Shown here one piece after another: positions 8,371-15,663 of a stretch of 64,000 nucleotides of DNA (position 1 is the first letter of the stretch; each line of letters opens with the position of its first letter). The DNA is taken from the NCBI GenBank assembly GCA_016213105.1, contig JACRBN010000025.1, positions 186,001 through 250,000 of the forward strand, written 5' to 3'. The position numbers and the translations under genes are program-made. The notes under the pieces were generated by a model. The model made no database searches and had not been told where the DNA came from. It saw nothing but the letters and a program-made list of their open reading frames with translations. Source of the DNA: Chloroflexota bacterium (lineage in GTDB: Bacteria; Chloroflexota; Anaerolineae; Anaerolineales; Villigracilaceae).

Positions 8371-8517
8371 CTTCAACAAGGATGGGATATGGAAGTATCG
8401 TCTCCTTCAGACCCAAACCCATCCCGACCCTCCACCGCTCTTGCGCGGCGGGATCACATCAAGGATACGCTGTGGCCGCGTCACACAAGGATATTCCAAG
8501 AACGCAATTCGTTAGTC
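8371..8517 (+). repeat. attC-like repeat, left end of the cassette array (degenerate)
   Basis: The right two thirds (about 8437-8517) match the other array repeats: GCGGCGGGATCACATCAAGG, ATACGCTGTGGCCGCGTC, then CACAAGGATATTCCAAGAAC and the end box CGTTAGTC. The left box would be CTTCAAC (8371-8377), a poor match to the expected 7-mer. Its right box, GTTAGTC, begins the first cassette. I treat it as a degenerate recombination site or attI-like junction. Confidence 0.45.
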
Positions 8518-8542
8518 AGCCCTTGCAGGTAAAATAGCCTCC

Positions 8543-9406
8543 ATGAAACTTCAAGAAATGAAAGATAAAAGTGTTCTAAAATTAAGCCTGCTCGAAAACG
8601 CTTTTGATTTCCTAAACTGTTCGCTCGATTTTTTTGTGCGGGCAAGAAATCAAGACTCACAGAAAGAATGGAAGTTTGCCATACTCAATATTGTTCACGC
8701 AATAGAGTTGCTTCTAAAAGAACGCTTAAGGCGGGAACATGAGTTATTAATCTATGCAAATATTGACAAATATAAACCTATATCGCGTCAGACTCCGACA
8801 GTAACTTGGCAAGTCCTGATTGAGAGAATTAAGTATGTTCTTGGTAATGACCTTGAAAAGATAGACGCAGGTCGCATTGACAAAGCACGTGAACTAAGAA
8901 ATCAATTGGTGCATTATGATATTGAGTTGCACTTTCCAGAGATTTATCACGAGTATGCCAACCTCTGGAATTTCGTCCGCGAGTTTACTGAAAAGATATT
9001 GGGCGAAAACTTTAGTCAACGAATTAATACAGAATTACAAGTTGAGAATGACGATTTAGGTGCGCTATTTTTTGAAGAAATCGTATATTACAATTCGATT
9101 TTCATGGCGAAAGAACTCAAAGACGATATATTGCAAGAGCAATTGAACACCCACATCACAATTGATGGAATTGAGTATCAAAGAATTAAATATGGCGACC
9201 CAGAAGAGCATGCAAATTTTGAACTTGGTTCAATTCCATATTTTTCTCATCCTTGTGGAGATTGTTCAGTAGGTAAAGGTCAAGTTCATTTAATTGGTTG
9301 CGACATAGAAAGGTGTCCTAAATGCGGTGAACAATTACTTTCCGACAAGTGCGTTGATTTACATGTTGAAGGCGTCGTTCACCCACATAGAGCTGGCTAC
9401 CAATAA
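8543..9406 (+). CDS. cassette gene: HEPN-domain protein with C-terminal zinc ribbon
   Basis: A 287-residue, AT-rich gene. Residues about 15-155 look like a HEPN domain: helix 1 with FAILNIVHAIELLLKERL and a later helix with RELRNQLVHYDIEL, giving the R-x4-H motif (Arg119 to His124) that forms the RNase site in HEPN proteins. Residues about 235-270 contain two CxxC pairs (CGDC and CPKC), a zinc ribbon. HEPN proteins are often RNase toxins or defence components, so a role in RNA cleavage is plausible but not shown; no antitoxin partner gene is adjacent. It is the first gene of the cassette array, and its stop lies inside the following repeat. Confidence 0.7.
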   Translation: MKLQEMKDKSVLKLSLLENAFDFLNCSLDFFVRARNQDSQKEWKFAILNIVHAIELLLKERLRREHELLIYANIDKYKPISRQTPTVTWQVLIERIKYVLGNDLEKIDAGRIDKARELRNQLVHYDIELHFPEIYHEYANLWNFVREFTEKILGENFSQRINTELQVENDDLGALFFEEIVYYNSIFMAKELKDDILQEQLNTHITIDGIEYQRIKYGDPEEHANFELGSIPYFSHPCGDCSVGKGQVHLIGCDIERCPKCGEQLLSDKCVDLHVEGVVHPHRAGYQ

Positions 9407-9554
9407 AATAAATCGCAGCGTCAAGGGTTGGGCAGGAAATTGGCTGAAAAAACGACCCCTGCGGCGAGCGTTTCGCACAGCGTGGCTTCGAGTTTTTCCT
9501 CCTCCCGAAGCGAATCCCAGCCCGCCCCCGCGCCACTAACGCAAACCGTTAGCC
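9395..9554 (+). repeat. attC-like cassette site, long form (160 bp)
   Basis: The ends are GGCTACC (9395-9401) and GTTAGCC (9548-9554), complementary except for one position. Inside are the P module (AAATCGCAGCGTCAAGG, then GGGCAGGAAATTGG) shared with 14218-14270 and 15664-15706, and a second module (GTGGCTTCGAGTTTTT, CCGAAGCGAATCC) shared with 13316-13433. GCTTCG and CGAAGC pair to form an inner hairpin. The right box starts the next cassette and is complementary to that cassette's own end box, GGCTAAC at 10902. Confidence 0.55.
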
Positions 9555-9573
9555 GCTTGGAGAAGTTGAAGTT

Positions 9574-9885
9574 ATGAATAATCAGAACCAAAAATCACAA
9601 TTCACCCCTTTGACGTATATCCTGATTGGCATAGCATTAACTCTGGCGTATTTGTTATACTTTTCTAACTCATCGCCCAATGATTGCAAGATTAAATTCG
9701 CGCAGTATGTGAGAGTCTATGCAGGTCCTGATATCAAATATGATGTTATGACTGTTTTAGGCGAAGGTGACCGCTTAACGCTTTCATCGGGAAAAACGAC
9801 TGATTGGCATATTTGGCAAGAAGTAATAACCGATGACGGCATAAAAGGATGGGCGGCAGAAAACTGGGAAACCAAATGTAAATAA
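9574..9885 (+). CDS. cassette gene: membrane-anchored bacterial SH3-like protein
   Basis: A 103-residue protein. Residues 12-32 are one membrane segment (PLTYILIGIALTLAYLLYF) with a short cytoplasmic tail. Residues about 40-103 fit a bacterial SH3 domain: VRVYAGPDIKYDVMTVLGEG, then DRLTLSSG, ending in the typical DGIKGWAAENW. SH3-like domains of this kind bind peptides or wall components outside the membrane. The N-terminal 35 residues are clearly related to those of the next gene. It lies 20 nt after the cassette boundary. Confidence 0.65.
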   Translation: MNNQNQKSQFTPLTYILIGIALTLAYLLYFSNSSPNDCKIKFAQYVRVYAGPDIKYDVMTVLGEGDRLTLSSGKTTDWHIWQEVITDDGIKGWAAENWETKCK

Positions 9886-9932
9886 TAGCTTCTTGCTTGC
9901 GTAACCAAACTAATACCTTATAAGGAGAAATT

Positions 9933-10424
9933 ATGGACAACCAGAAACCGAAAACCAGCCCATTAATTTACATTTTGATTGGCGTAGTAATCGTTTTGTT
10001 TCTTCAATATCTGTTTTCAAACAATCAAACTCAATCATCTTCTCCAGGCATTCCAGTAATCGAACAAAACAAACCCACGGTAAATCCATACGCAGATTGT
10101 ATTACATGGCAAGATGCAGGATCATATGATGGTAAAAGCGTCTGTGTGATTGGCAAGATTATTTTTATTGAAATGAACACTGACGAATTAACTAATGAAA
10201 ATGTGTGGGTTGCACGCTTTGGTATGTCAGACAGTTCATTCTTCGTGATGTCATGGGGAGATAGTTTAGATGAATGGCAAGATAAATGTGTAGTTATTCG
10301 CGGAACACTCATAGATAGAAGTAAACAGGAACCTGAGTACAGGAATAAGGCTCCAGGAATGGTTAACAGCCCTGTTAGTTCAAATTTTTTTATTCGCGAA
10401 GCTCCCGTTGGGCTATGTCAATAA
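9933..10424 (+). CDS. cassette gene: membrane-anchored protein with OB-fold-like domain
   Basis: A 163-residue protein. The N-terminus (PLIYILIGVVIVLFLQYLF) is a single membrane segment closely similar to that of the preceding gene. After a Gln/Ser/Pro-rich linker, residues about 60-160 have alternating strands including GKSVCVIGKIIFIEM and DKCVVIRGTLI, which resemble an OB-fold strand pattern; this is weak evidence. An AAGGAG site precedes the ATG. It lies 47 nt after the SH3-like gene without an intervening attC-like repeat, so the three small genes 9574-10851 appear to travel as one cassette. Confidence 0.55.
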   Translation: MDNQKPKTSPLIYILIGVVIVLFLQYLFSNNQTQSSSPGIPVIEQNKPTVNPYADCITWQDAGSYDGKSVCVIGKIIFIEMNTDELTNENVWVARFGMSDSSFFVMSWGDSLDEWQDKCVVIRGTLIDRSKQEPEYRNKAPGMVNSPVSSNFFIREAPVGLCQ

Positions 10425-10452
10425 ACAATTCTCTGAATAATGGAAGTGAAGA

Positions 10453-10851
10453 ATGAATAAACTCGAAGCCATTTCTACAAGATTGGAATTAAAGGAAATC
10501 GAAACACTTAAGAAGTATTATGAAATGGCAAAGAATACAAACTCACAGCACTTTTCATGGGAAAAGATAGACGAAGCACTCAGGCTTGATTATCCTGTGT
10601 TGAAGTCGCTCGCGGCATTAGGTTATGTTCATCTTGAAATGGAGAAAAACTCAAGAGGAACGATTTACGACAGCTATTATTTGACACTCTATCCGTCTGC
10701 AATTCACAGAGCCGAATTTGAGGACTACAATAAATACAAACAACGGCTAGTCAAAAACTTTCTTAATTACCGTGATTGGATTGCAGTGTCAGGATTTACA
10801 ATATCAGTAGTCTTAGCGATAATAAAAGTAATCGAATTCTTGAACCAATGA
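10453..10851 (+). CDS. cassette gene: small winged-helix-like protein with C-terminal membrane anchor
   Basis: A 132-residue protein. Residues about 10-60 (ELKEIETLKKYYEMAK and WEKIDEALRLDYPVLKSLAA, then LGYVHLEMEK) read like a short helix-turn-helix followed by a wing. Residues about 108-130 form one C-terminal membrane segment (WIAVSGFTISVVLAIIKVI). It may be a membrane-tethered sensor or regulator for the two anchored proteins upstream, but this is inference only. It lies 28 nt after the previous gene, consistent with one transcript. Confidence 0.5.
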   Translation: MNKLEAISTRLELKEIETLKKYYEMAKNTNSQHFSWEKIDEALRLDYPVLKSLAALGYVHLEMEKNSRGTIYDSYYLTLYPSAIHRAEFEDYNKYKQRLVKNFLNYRDWIAVSGFTISVVLAIIKVIEFLNQ

Positions 10852-10901
10852 TAAATTAGAATTGATCTAATTAAAATTATTTCTCTCTAAATTATCACGG
10901 C

Positions 10902-11429
10902 GGCTAACAAAGCGTCCCAAGAAACAGGAATTCACGAAATATCAACTCTTTTTGCTCATTTTTTGATCTTGCCTTTAAACTAAAAAAGACGCCGCCTTGT
11001 GTTCTGTCCAACGACGCCCTGGTAGTTTGATGACATCCATTAATCAGGCATGAACGGCACGGCTGTTATCTCGACCAGCTTCCCAAACGGGGTCGCATTG
11101 TATATCGCCCAGCAAGCCATCTTATTGAAAAGTGACCTGCGATATACGCGCTGCCAATGTGTAAATCGTCTTGCCGCATCCCAGAGTCCTTAGCGGGGGG
11201 ACCTTGCGCAAAGGTCAACGCCACCATTGCTTCATACGGGCTTTCGCCGTCATGCTGATGCCATTGTAACGCAGCTCGTCTGTTTCTTGCAGATAAAATG
11301 ACGGCCCCGCCCGTAATTCCTTGTCCTCAGAAACCGTCCCACCCCAAGCGTCCGCGGCGGGATCACCTCAAGGATATGCTGTGGCCACGTCCCACACAAG
11401 GGCATCCCAATAACGTAAGCCATTGGTGC
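10902..11429 (+). repeat. disrupted attC-like region: left box at 10902, right half at 11322-11429
   Basis: GGCTAAC (10902-10908) followed by AAAGCGTCCCAAGAAAC is the usual left end of these repeats, and it is the exact complement of GTTAGCC, which opens this cassette at 9548. The usual right half is not found nearby; it occurs only at 11322-11429 (CAGAAACCGTCCCA, GGCGGGATCACCTCAAGGAT, CAATAACGTAAGCC) and ends in a damaged box, ATTGGTG. Between them is a degraded minus-strand gene. This is the longest stretch of the array without an intact plus-strand gene. Confidence 0.45.
11040..11300 (-). pseudogene. degraded minus-strand gene inside the array
   Basis: On the minus strand, two convincing protein-like segments lie in different frames: an upstream one containing FYLQETDELRYNGISM then TAKARMKQWWR, and a downstream one of 49 codons containing DAARRFTHWQRVYRRSLFNK and ending in NATPFGKLVEITAVPFMPD before a TAA at 11040-11042. 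A stop codon and a frameshift separate them. The segments look like one protein that has decayed. The family is not recognised. It is the only minus-strand coding trace in the array, as expected if it had been inserted or captured in reverse. Confidence 0.35.
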
Positions 11430-11506
11430 GGCTTATTCGGTTATACAACGAGATAAGCCTTACTATTTGTTCTATTGATTAACGCAAGTTTCTTTCAGCG
11501 GATAAA

Positions 11507-11980
11507 ATGTCAGATAACATTGTCAATCATAGCCATCCCGCTAAAACGCATCGTCCTCTTGGGGTTTGGATACTAACAATTCATGCATTACTTTTTGCTA
11601 CACTTATTGTATTTGACGATTCGTTCTTTGTACTCAAGGGAGAATCTGCAATGTATGCTAGTGCTGAGGTGCCCGTTATGCTTCTATGGGCTTATCTAAA
11701 CATAGGCATATTGATTGCCAGTATCATAGCATGGGCTGGTTGGGAGTTAGGGCGCAAATTGTTTTTATTTTTAATATCTATATTTTATTGGGCGCAGGCA
11801 GGAGGCTTATATTTACGGATTATCCATCCATATTTTGGAAAAAATCCAATGGAGTATAAAATTGATTCCTGGCTTCACTTCATAGGATATATTCTGATTC
11901 CTATGCTGTATATTTGGTATTTTAACAAACCCTCGACGCGAGAGTTTTACAGAGAAACAAGAAGAGTATTTATAGAATAA
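11507..11980 (+). CDS. cassette gene: four-segment membrane protein of unknown function
   Basis: A 157-residue hydrophobic protein with four probable membrane segments (residues about 20-40, 55-75, 85-105 and 125-145) and a basic C-terminus (REFYRETRRVFIE). The layout resembles small DoxX-like or DUF6326-type membrane proteins, but no motif allows a call. It is AT-rich compared with the flanking core. It follows the damaged repeat that ends at 11429 and a hairpin, GGCTTAT/ATAAGCC (11430-11459). Confidence 0.55.
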   Translation: MSDNIVNHSHPAKTHRPLGVWILTIHALLFATLIVFDDSFFVLKGESAMYASAEVPVMLLWAYLNIGILIASIIAWAGWELGRKLFLFLISIFYWAQAGGLYLRIIHPYFGKNPMEYKIDSWLHFIGYILIPMLYIWYFNKPSTREFYRETRRVFIE

Positions 11981-12058
11981 ACGCCTCTCAACAATGCGTA
12001 CTCAGAAACCGTCCTAGAAATCAACTCCCAGAAAAGGCAAAAGGATAATTCAGGCGCC

Positions 12059-13321
12059 ATGCGAATCTTAATCATTGCTCCAGGAAGCCGCGGGGATGTT
12101 CAGCCCTACATTGCATTGGGAAAAGGCCTGCAAAATGCGGGGCATTCTATTCGTCTTGTAAGTCATGGCAACTTCGAGGCACTGGTCGCCTCGTATGGTC
12201 TTGAATTTTGGTCATTTGGAAACGATGTAAAAGATGCTGTTGAAAACAGCGAAATGCGGGCGTTGACTGAAAAGGGCAATTTCCTTTTGTTAATGGCAAA
12301 AATGGCGAAGGAAGCCCAGCGCGAAGCGCTTCGGTTTGCCGAAGGCGGTTTATTGGCGGCACAGGGTATGGATATTGTATTGTCTGGAATAGGCGGGGTG
12401 TTCATTGGCACGGCAATTGCGGAAAAACTGGACATCCCACTGGTTCAAGCCTATGTATTTCCCTTCACTCCCACACGGGAATTTTCCAGTGTCCTGACGC
12501 CAAAACTCCCGGCTTTCCTCAACCGCTTTTCGCACCAACTTACCCGCCAACTGATGTGGCAGGGGTTTCGGTCGGCAGATACGATCGCGCGGAAAAAAGT
12601 ATTGAACCTCCCGTCGGCTCCGCTGCTGGGTTCCTACGATTCAAAGTCCACACAAAACATGCCTGTTCTCTACGGCTTCAGCCCTTCGGTGATCCCTGCG
12701 CCGACGGATTGGGACGACAATACTCACATTACCGGATATTGGTTTGTGGAGGAAGCAGAGGATTGGCAGCCTCCTGTCGCGCTGCTTGATTTCCTGCAAT
12801 CGGGCCCTCCGCCTGTGTATATTGGATTTGGCAGCATGAGCAGTCAAAATCCCGAACAAACAGCAGACCTGGTTATTCAGGCATTGGCATCCACCGGGCA
12901 GCGCGCAGTATTGCTATCAGGCTGGAGCGGATTACAAAGGACAAATATACCCGACTCGATTTTTATGATCGACGCCATTCCACATTCATGGTTATTTCCG
13001 CGCATGTCCGCCGTGATTCATCATGGTGGAGCGAGCACAACCGCCGCTGGGCTTAAGGCTGGCGTCCCGTCTGTAATCATTCCGTTTTTTGGAGATCAAC
13101 CGTTTTGGGGTCAACGGATTGCGGATTTGGGCGTTGGGCCAAAACCGATCCCACGAAAAAAACTTACCGCTGAAAGACTCGCAAATGCCATTCGAGAAGT
13201 GGTTACAAATGAAGACATGCGTCAACGCGCCGCAAAATTAGGAAAACAAATTCAGGCTGAAAATGGAATAAAATCTGCGGTGAAAATTTTCAGCAAGCTT
13301 GAGAAACGAAAGGCTGCTTAA
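12059..13321 (+). CDS. cassette gene: family 1 (sterol/lipid-type) glycosyltransferase
   Basis: A 420-residue GT-B glycosyltransferase of the UGT type. The N-terminus, ILIIAPGSRGDVQPYIALGK, is diagnostic of the sterol 3-beta-glucosyltransferase and glycopeptide/rhamnosyl branch. The C-terminal donor site is VIHHGGASTTAAGLKAGVPS followed by PFFGDQPFWGQRI. It transfers a sugar from a nucleotide donor to a lipid, sterol or secondary metabolite; the acceptor is unknown. The length is normal and the gene looks intact. GC is intermediate, lower than the core. It lies 78 nt after the previous gene; in that gap only a left half-repeat (CAACAATGCG, CAGAAACCGTCC) survives. Its stop codon TAA is part of the next repeat's left box. 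Confidence 0.8.
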   Translation: MRILIIAPGSRGDVQPYIALGKGLQNAGHSIRLVSHGNFEALVASYGLEFWSFGNDVKDAVENSEMRALTEKGNFLLLMAKMAKEAQREALRFAEGGLLAAQGMDIVLSGIGGVFIGTAIAEKLDIPLVQAYVFPFTPTREFSSVLTPKLPAFLNRFSHQLTRQLMWQGFRSADTIARKKVLNLPSAPLLGSYDSKSTQNMPVLYGFSPSVIPAPTDWDDNTHITGYWFVEEAEDWQPPVALLDFLQSGPPPVYIGFGSMSSQNPEQTADLVIQALASTGQRAVLLSGWSGLQRTNIPDSIFMIDAIPHSWLFPRMSAVIHHGGASTTAAGLKAGVPSVIIPFFGDQPFWGQRIADLGVGPKPIPRKKLTAERLANAIREVVTNEDMRQRAAKLGKQIQAENGIKSAVKIFSKLEKRKAA

Positions 13322-13433
13322 CACCGCGCGCCGCCTACCGCGGGCATTTCGGACACCCGTGGCTGCGAGTTTTCTCTGCTCCCAAGCGGAGTCCACGCCC
13401 ACCCACACGCAGGTCAAGGTCAAGCCGTTGGGC
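13316..13433 (+). repeat. attC-like cassette site (118 bp)
   Basis: The left box GCTTAAC (13316-13322) and right box GTTGGGC (13427-13433) are complementary with two G-T pairs. An inner hairpin, CTCTGCT/AGCGGAG, is enclosed by CGTGG/CCACG. The middle part (CGTGGCTGCGAGTTTTCTC) is shared with the site at 9395-9554. The right box opens the cassette holding the lipoprotein gene at 13446, and that cassette ends in the complementary box GCCCACC at 14218. Confidence 0.55.
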
Positions 13434-13445
13434 GCTTCCTCCAAA

Positions 13446-14198
13446 ATGAAAAATAAAACTTTACTTGCGGTAATCCTGTTTTCCCTGACTCTGGCTTCAT
13501 GTGCGCCAGTTCCTACCCCAGCGCCTACAAATACCCCTACCCCAACTGCCACAGTAACTTCAACTACTGTTCCTGCAACTTCAACACCGCAAACAACTGC
13601 AATAGTCTCTCAGACAGTCGTTCCAACCAGTACACCTTTTATTAATGAGAACGCATCCGAAGATTGTTTCTTGAATATTGATGTCATTCCTGAAAAAACT
13701 GAAATGGACGAAGTAATTTCCACCTGGGGGAATCCATCATCAAAGTTGCCCTTTGGAACAGACTATGAGAATTGGTATTTTGATTTTATTGGCACTCCCC
13801 AAGTCAATTTCAAAAAGCAAGTAATTGATACAGTAAATTTTTCTTTGAAAAATTGTTCTCTCGAAAAAATTATCGCCAAACTTGGATCACCCGAAAAAGT
13901 CGAAGTAACAGTGCTTATCAGTTGTATTGATTTATCGGCAAGTTATATTCAATATTTTCACTTCACATCCCTTGGTTTTGCGTTTTATCGCCTTTGCGAC
14001 GAAACGCAAAATTGCTTCACTTTCCAAGCAGGCGACACGGTAAACGGAAAGGAATTTTATTCAAAAGATAAAGTCATTGAAGATTCAACAGGCTTCAACA
14101 TGGCTAGTTATGTGTACAATTGGCATGGCTTTGGTATTGATGTAGAAAAAATAGAAAATAAGATAAAGGACTTTGCAACAATAACGCCAACGCCATGA
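13446..14198 (+). CDS. cassette gene: secreted lipoprotein of unknown function
   Basis: A 250-residue protein with a lipoprotein signal (TLLAVILFSLTLASCAP, lipobox LASC, Cys19) followed by a Thr/Pro-rich linker to about residue 65. The mature domain (residues about 70-250) has paired strands and a repeated pattern (MDEVISTWGNPSS and EKIIAKLGSPEKV) that looks like two copies of a short W/L-G-x-P motif; the fold is not recognised. The ATG at 13446 is chosen over an in-frame earlier codon at 13299 because the latter would run through the attC-like repeat and bury the signal peptide. It begins 13 nt after the cassette boundary. Confidence 0.65.
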   Translation: MKNKTLLAVILFSLTLASCAPVPTPAPTNTPTPTATVTSTTVPATSTPQTTAIVSQTVVPTSTPFINENASEDCFLNIDVIPEKTEMDEVISTWGNPSSKLPFGTDYENWYFDFIGTPQVNFKKQVIDTVNFSLKNCSLEKIIAKLGSPEKVEVTVLISCIDLSASYIQYFHFTSLGFAFYRLCDETQNCFTFQAGDTVNGKEFYSKDKVIEDSTGFNMASYVYNWHGFGIDVEKIENKIKDFATITPTP

Positions 14199-14217
14199 GG
14201 CTTGCATTTCAAAACGC

Positions 14218-14380
14218 GCCCACCGATAAATCGCAGTGTCAAGGATTGGGCAGGAAATTGGTTGAAAAACAAAACGCCCTCAGAAACTGCCCCATCCGCA
14301 CTCCCACGGCGGGATCACCTCAAGGATACGTGGTGCCATGTCCCACACAAGGATATTCTAATAACGCAAAACCGTTGGGC
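14218..14380 (+). repeat. attC-like cassette site, long form (163 bp)
   Basis: The ends are GCCCACC (14218-14224) and GTTGGGC (14374-14380), complementary except for one position, the same mismatch position as in the site at 9395. It contains the P module (GATAAATCGCAGTGTCAAGG) and then the left end typical of the short form (AAACAAAACGCCCTCAGAAA), followed by GGCGGGATCACCTCAAGGAT and CAATAACG-like bases before the right box. It therefore looks like a short site extended on its left by the P module. Confidence 0.55.
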
Positions 14381-14400
14381 GGCAGACAAAGGATAAAAGT

Positions 14401-14922
14401 ATGCAGGCAGGAACATCACAACCGCTGATTTCAACTGATAATCTAGACTTCATAGAAAAGGTCGAAGGGAAAATAAAGCAAGGTGAGCCGATCGTTATTC
14501 TTTTGCGTCATAACAATCAAAATGGAAATCGTACTTGCTTTCTGGTCAGAAACAACGATGAGTTTCATCAGGTGTTACAAAAAACGCTTCCCAAGGATGC
14601 TCTTTCAGCCTTTTTTAGTCCATTTTTTGCACAAGGTGTAGTTACCCATGAACTCAAAGACAGAGTCATGTTTTTAGAAAAGATCGTTCAAGATGATGAA
14701 GACTCAATTGTTGCTATAAGACTTGATACCAATAACTTTATACTTGATACAGAGACGATGAAAAACTTCTCTGAACTCAAACAGGAAAATGAATGGTTCA
14801 ACCAAAACCTTGGCGTTCCTGTCATTGTAGCGCTACTGACTTACTGGGAAGACAATTCCGAACAAATGATTACCGCGTATGTCAGAGACATAGATGGGCA
14901 AATACGCTGTGGCACATACTAG
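14401..14922 (+). CDS. cassette gene: unknown protein
   Basis: A 173-residue soluble acidic protein with no signal peptide or membrane segment. It has an N-terminal helix (DFIEKVEGKIKQGEPIVILL), a strand (RTCFLVRNNDEFHQVLQ), and a C-terminal alpha-beta part with VPVIVALLTYWEDNSEQMI. I do not recognise the family. It is AT-rich and flanked by attC-like sites on both sides: the right box GTTGGGC at 14374 begins the cassette and the exactly complementary GCCCAAC at 14942 ends it, making this the cleanest single-gene cassette of the array. Confidence 0.55.
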   Translation: MQAGTSQPLISTDNLDFIEKVEGKIKQGEPIVILLRHNNQNGNRTCFLVRNNDEFHQVLQKTLPKDALSAFFSPFFAQGVVTHELKDRVMFLEKIVQDDEDSIVAIRLDTNNFILDTETMKNFSELKQENEWFNQNLGVPVIVALLTYWEDNSEQMITAYVRDIDGQIRCGTY

Positions 14923-14941
14923 CCCTGCGCTACGCGGTGCC

Positions 14942-15058
14942 GCCCAACAAAGCGCCATCAGAAACCGTTCCATCCGCGCGCCCGCGGCGGGATCACCTCA
15001 AGGATACGCTGATGCCACGTCCCACACAAGCATATTCCAATAACGTAAGCCGTTGGGC
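14942..15058 (+). repeat. attC-like cassette site, best example (117 bp)
   Basis: The left box GCCCAAC (14942-14948) and right box GTTGGGC (15052-15058) are perfect complements and fit the integron consensus RYYYAAC ... GTTRRRY. Next to them, CGCCATCAGAA and TTCCAATAACG pair on the bottom strand if G-T pairs are allowed (7 Watson-Crick and 4 wobble), which would be the L boxes. CATCAG/CTGATG and CCGCG/CGCGG give alternative inner stems. The length and orientation fit attC. Confidence 0.65.
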
Positions 15059-15076
15059 TGTAAAGAAAATAGCAAA

Positions 15077-15637
15077 ATGAAAAAGGTCAAAAAATATTTC
15101 CTTCCTGTTACTGTAGGGCTTTTAATCCTACTACCCCTCGTTTGTATTGGGTCTTGTCTTATCTCTGTTTTTGTTCCTGTAGATCCAATCAAACTAGCTA
15201 GTTCAATGGCACGTGTTGATCTTCCTAAAGGCACTACTGTTTTAACGAATAATGATACTGGACCTGGGCTACCTATCCCAGGTGGGGCTTCTGATGGATA
15301 TACATTCATCGTTCTCCAAATACCCCCTGAAAAAATTGTTGAATTTGCAAGCGCATTAGAGAAATCCCCATTATGGAAACCTTTACCCCTTTCTCCAGAA
15401 TTTGTGGGACACGAAGATAGACTCCAGCCATCGTTTGGCATTGAAGAGACAATTCCAATTACTACATCAACTGGATATTACTTATTCGTAGACTATCAAG
15501 AAGAATATAACAAGGAAAAAGGTGAACAAGTCTACGATACAACAAAACCATTTTATGAGCGCTATTCCGAGAATTTCAAATTTGGTTTATTCAACGATAA
15601 AGATGGAAAACTCTATCTTTGGAGAATCGACACTTAA
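15077..15637 (+). CDS. cassette gene: membrane-anchored protein of unknown function
   Basis: A 186-residue protein with one N-terminal membrane segment (VGLLILLPLVCIGSCLISVF) and an extracytoplasmic domain of about 150 residues with alternating strands (GYTFIVLQIPPEKIVEFAS, STGYYLFVDYQEEY, FGLFNDKDGKLYLW). The family is not recognised. The ATG at 15077 is preferred; an in-frame TTG at 15053 is part of the repeat's right box. It is the last gene of the array. Confidence 0.55.
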   Translation: MKKVKKYFLPVTVGLLILLPLVCIGSCLISVFVPVDPIKLASSMARVDLPKGTTVLTNNDTGPGLPIPGGASDGYTFIVLQIPPEKIVEFASALEKSPLWKPLPLSPEFVGHEDRLQPSFGIEETIPITTSTGYYLFVDYQEEYNKEKGEQVYDTTKPFYERYSENFKFGLFNDKDGKLYLWRIDT

Positions 15638-15663
15638 AGGCAGTACGCCTTATTGCAAAAACA

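Noticed and set aside
8268-8542. Integrase or attI platform gene
   Set aside because: No tyrosine recombinase motif is found in any frame here or elsewhere in the window.
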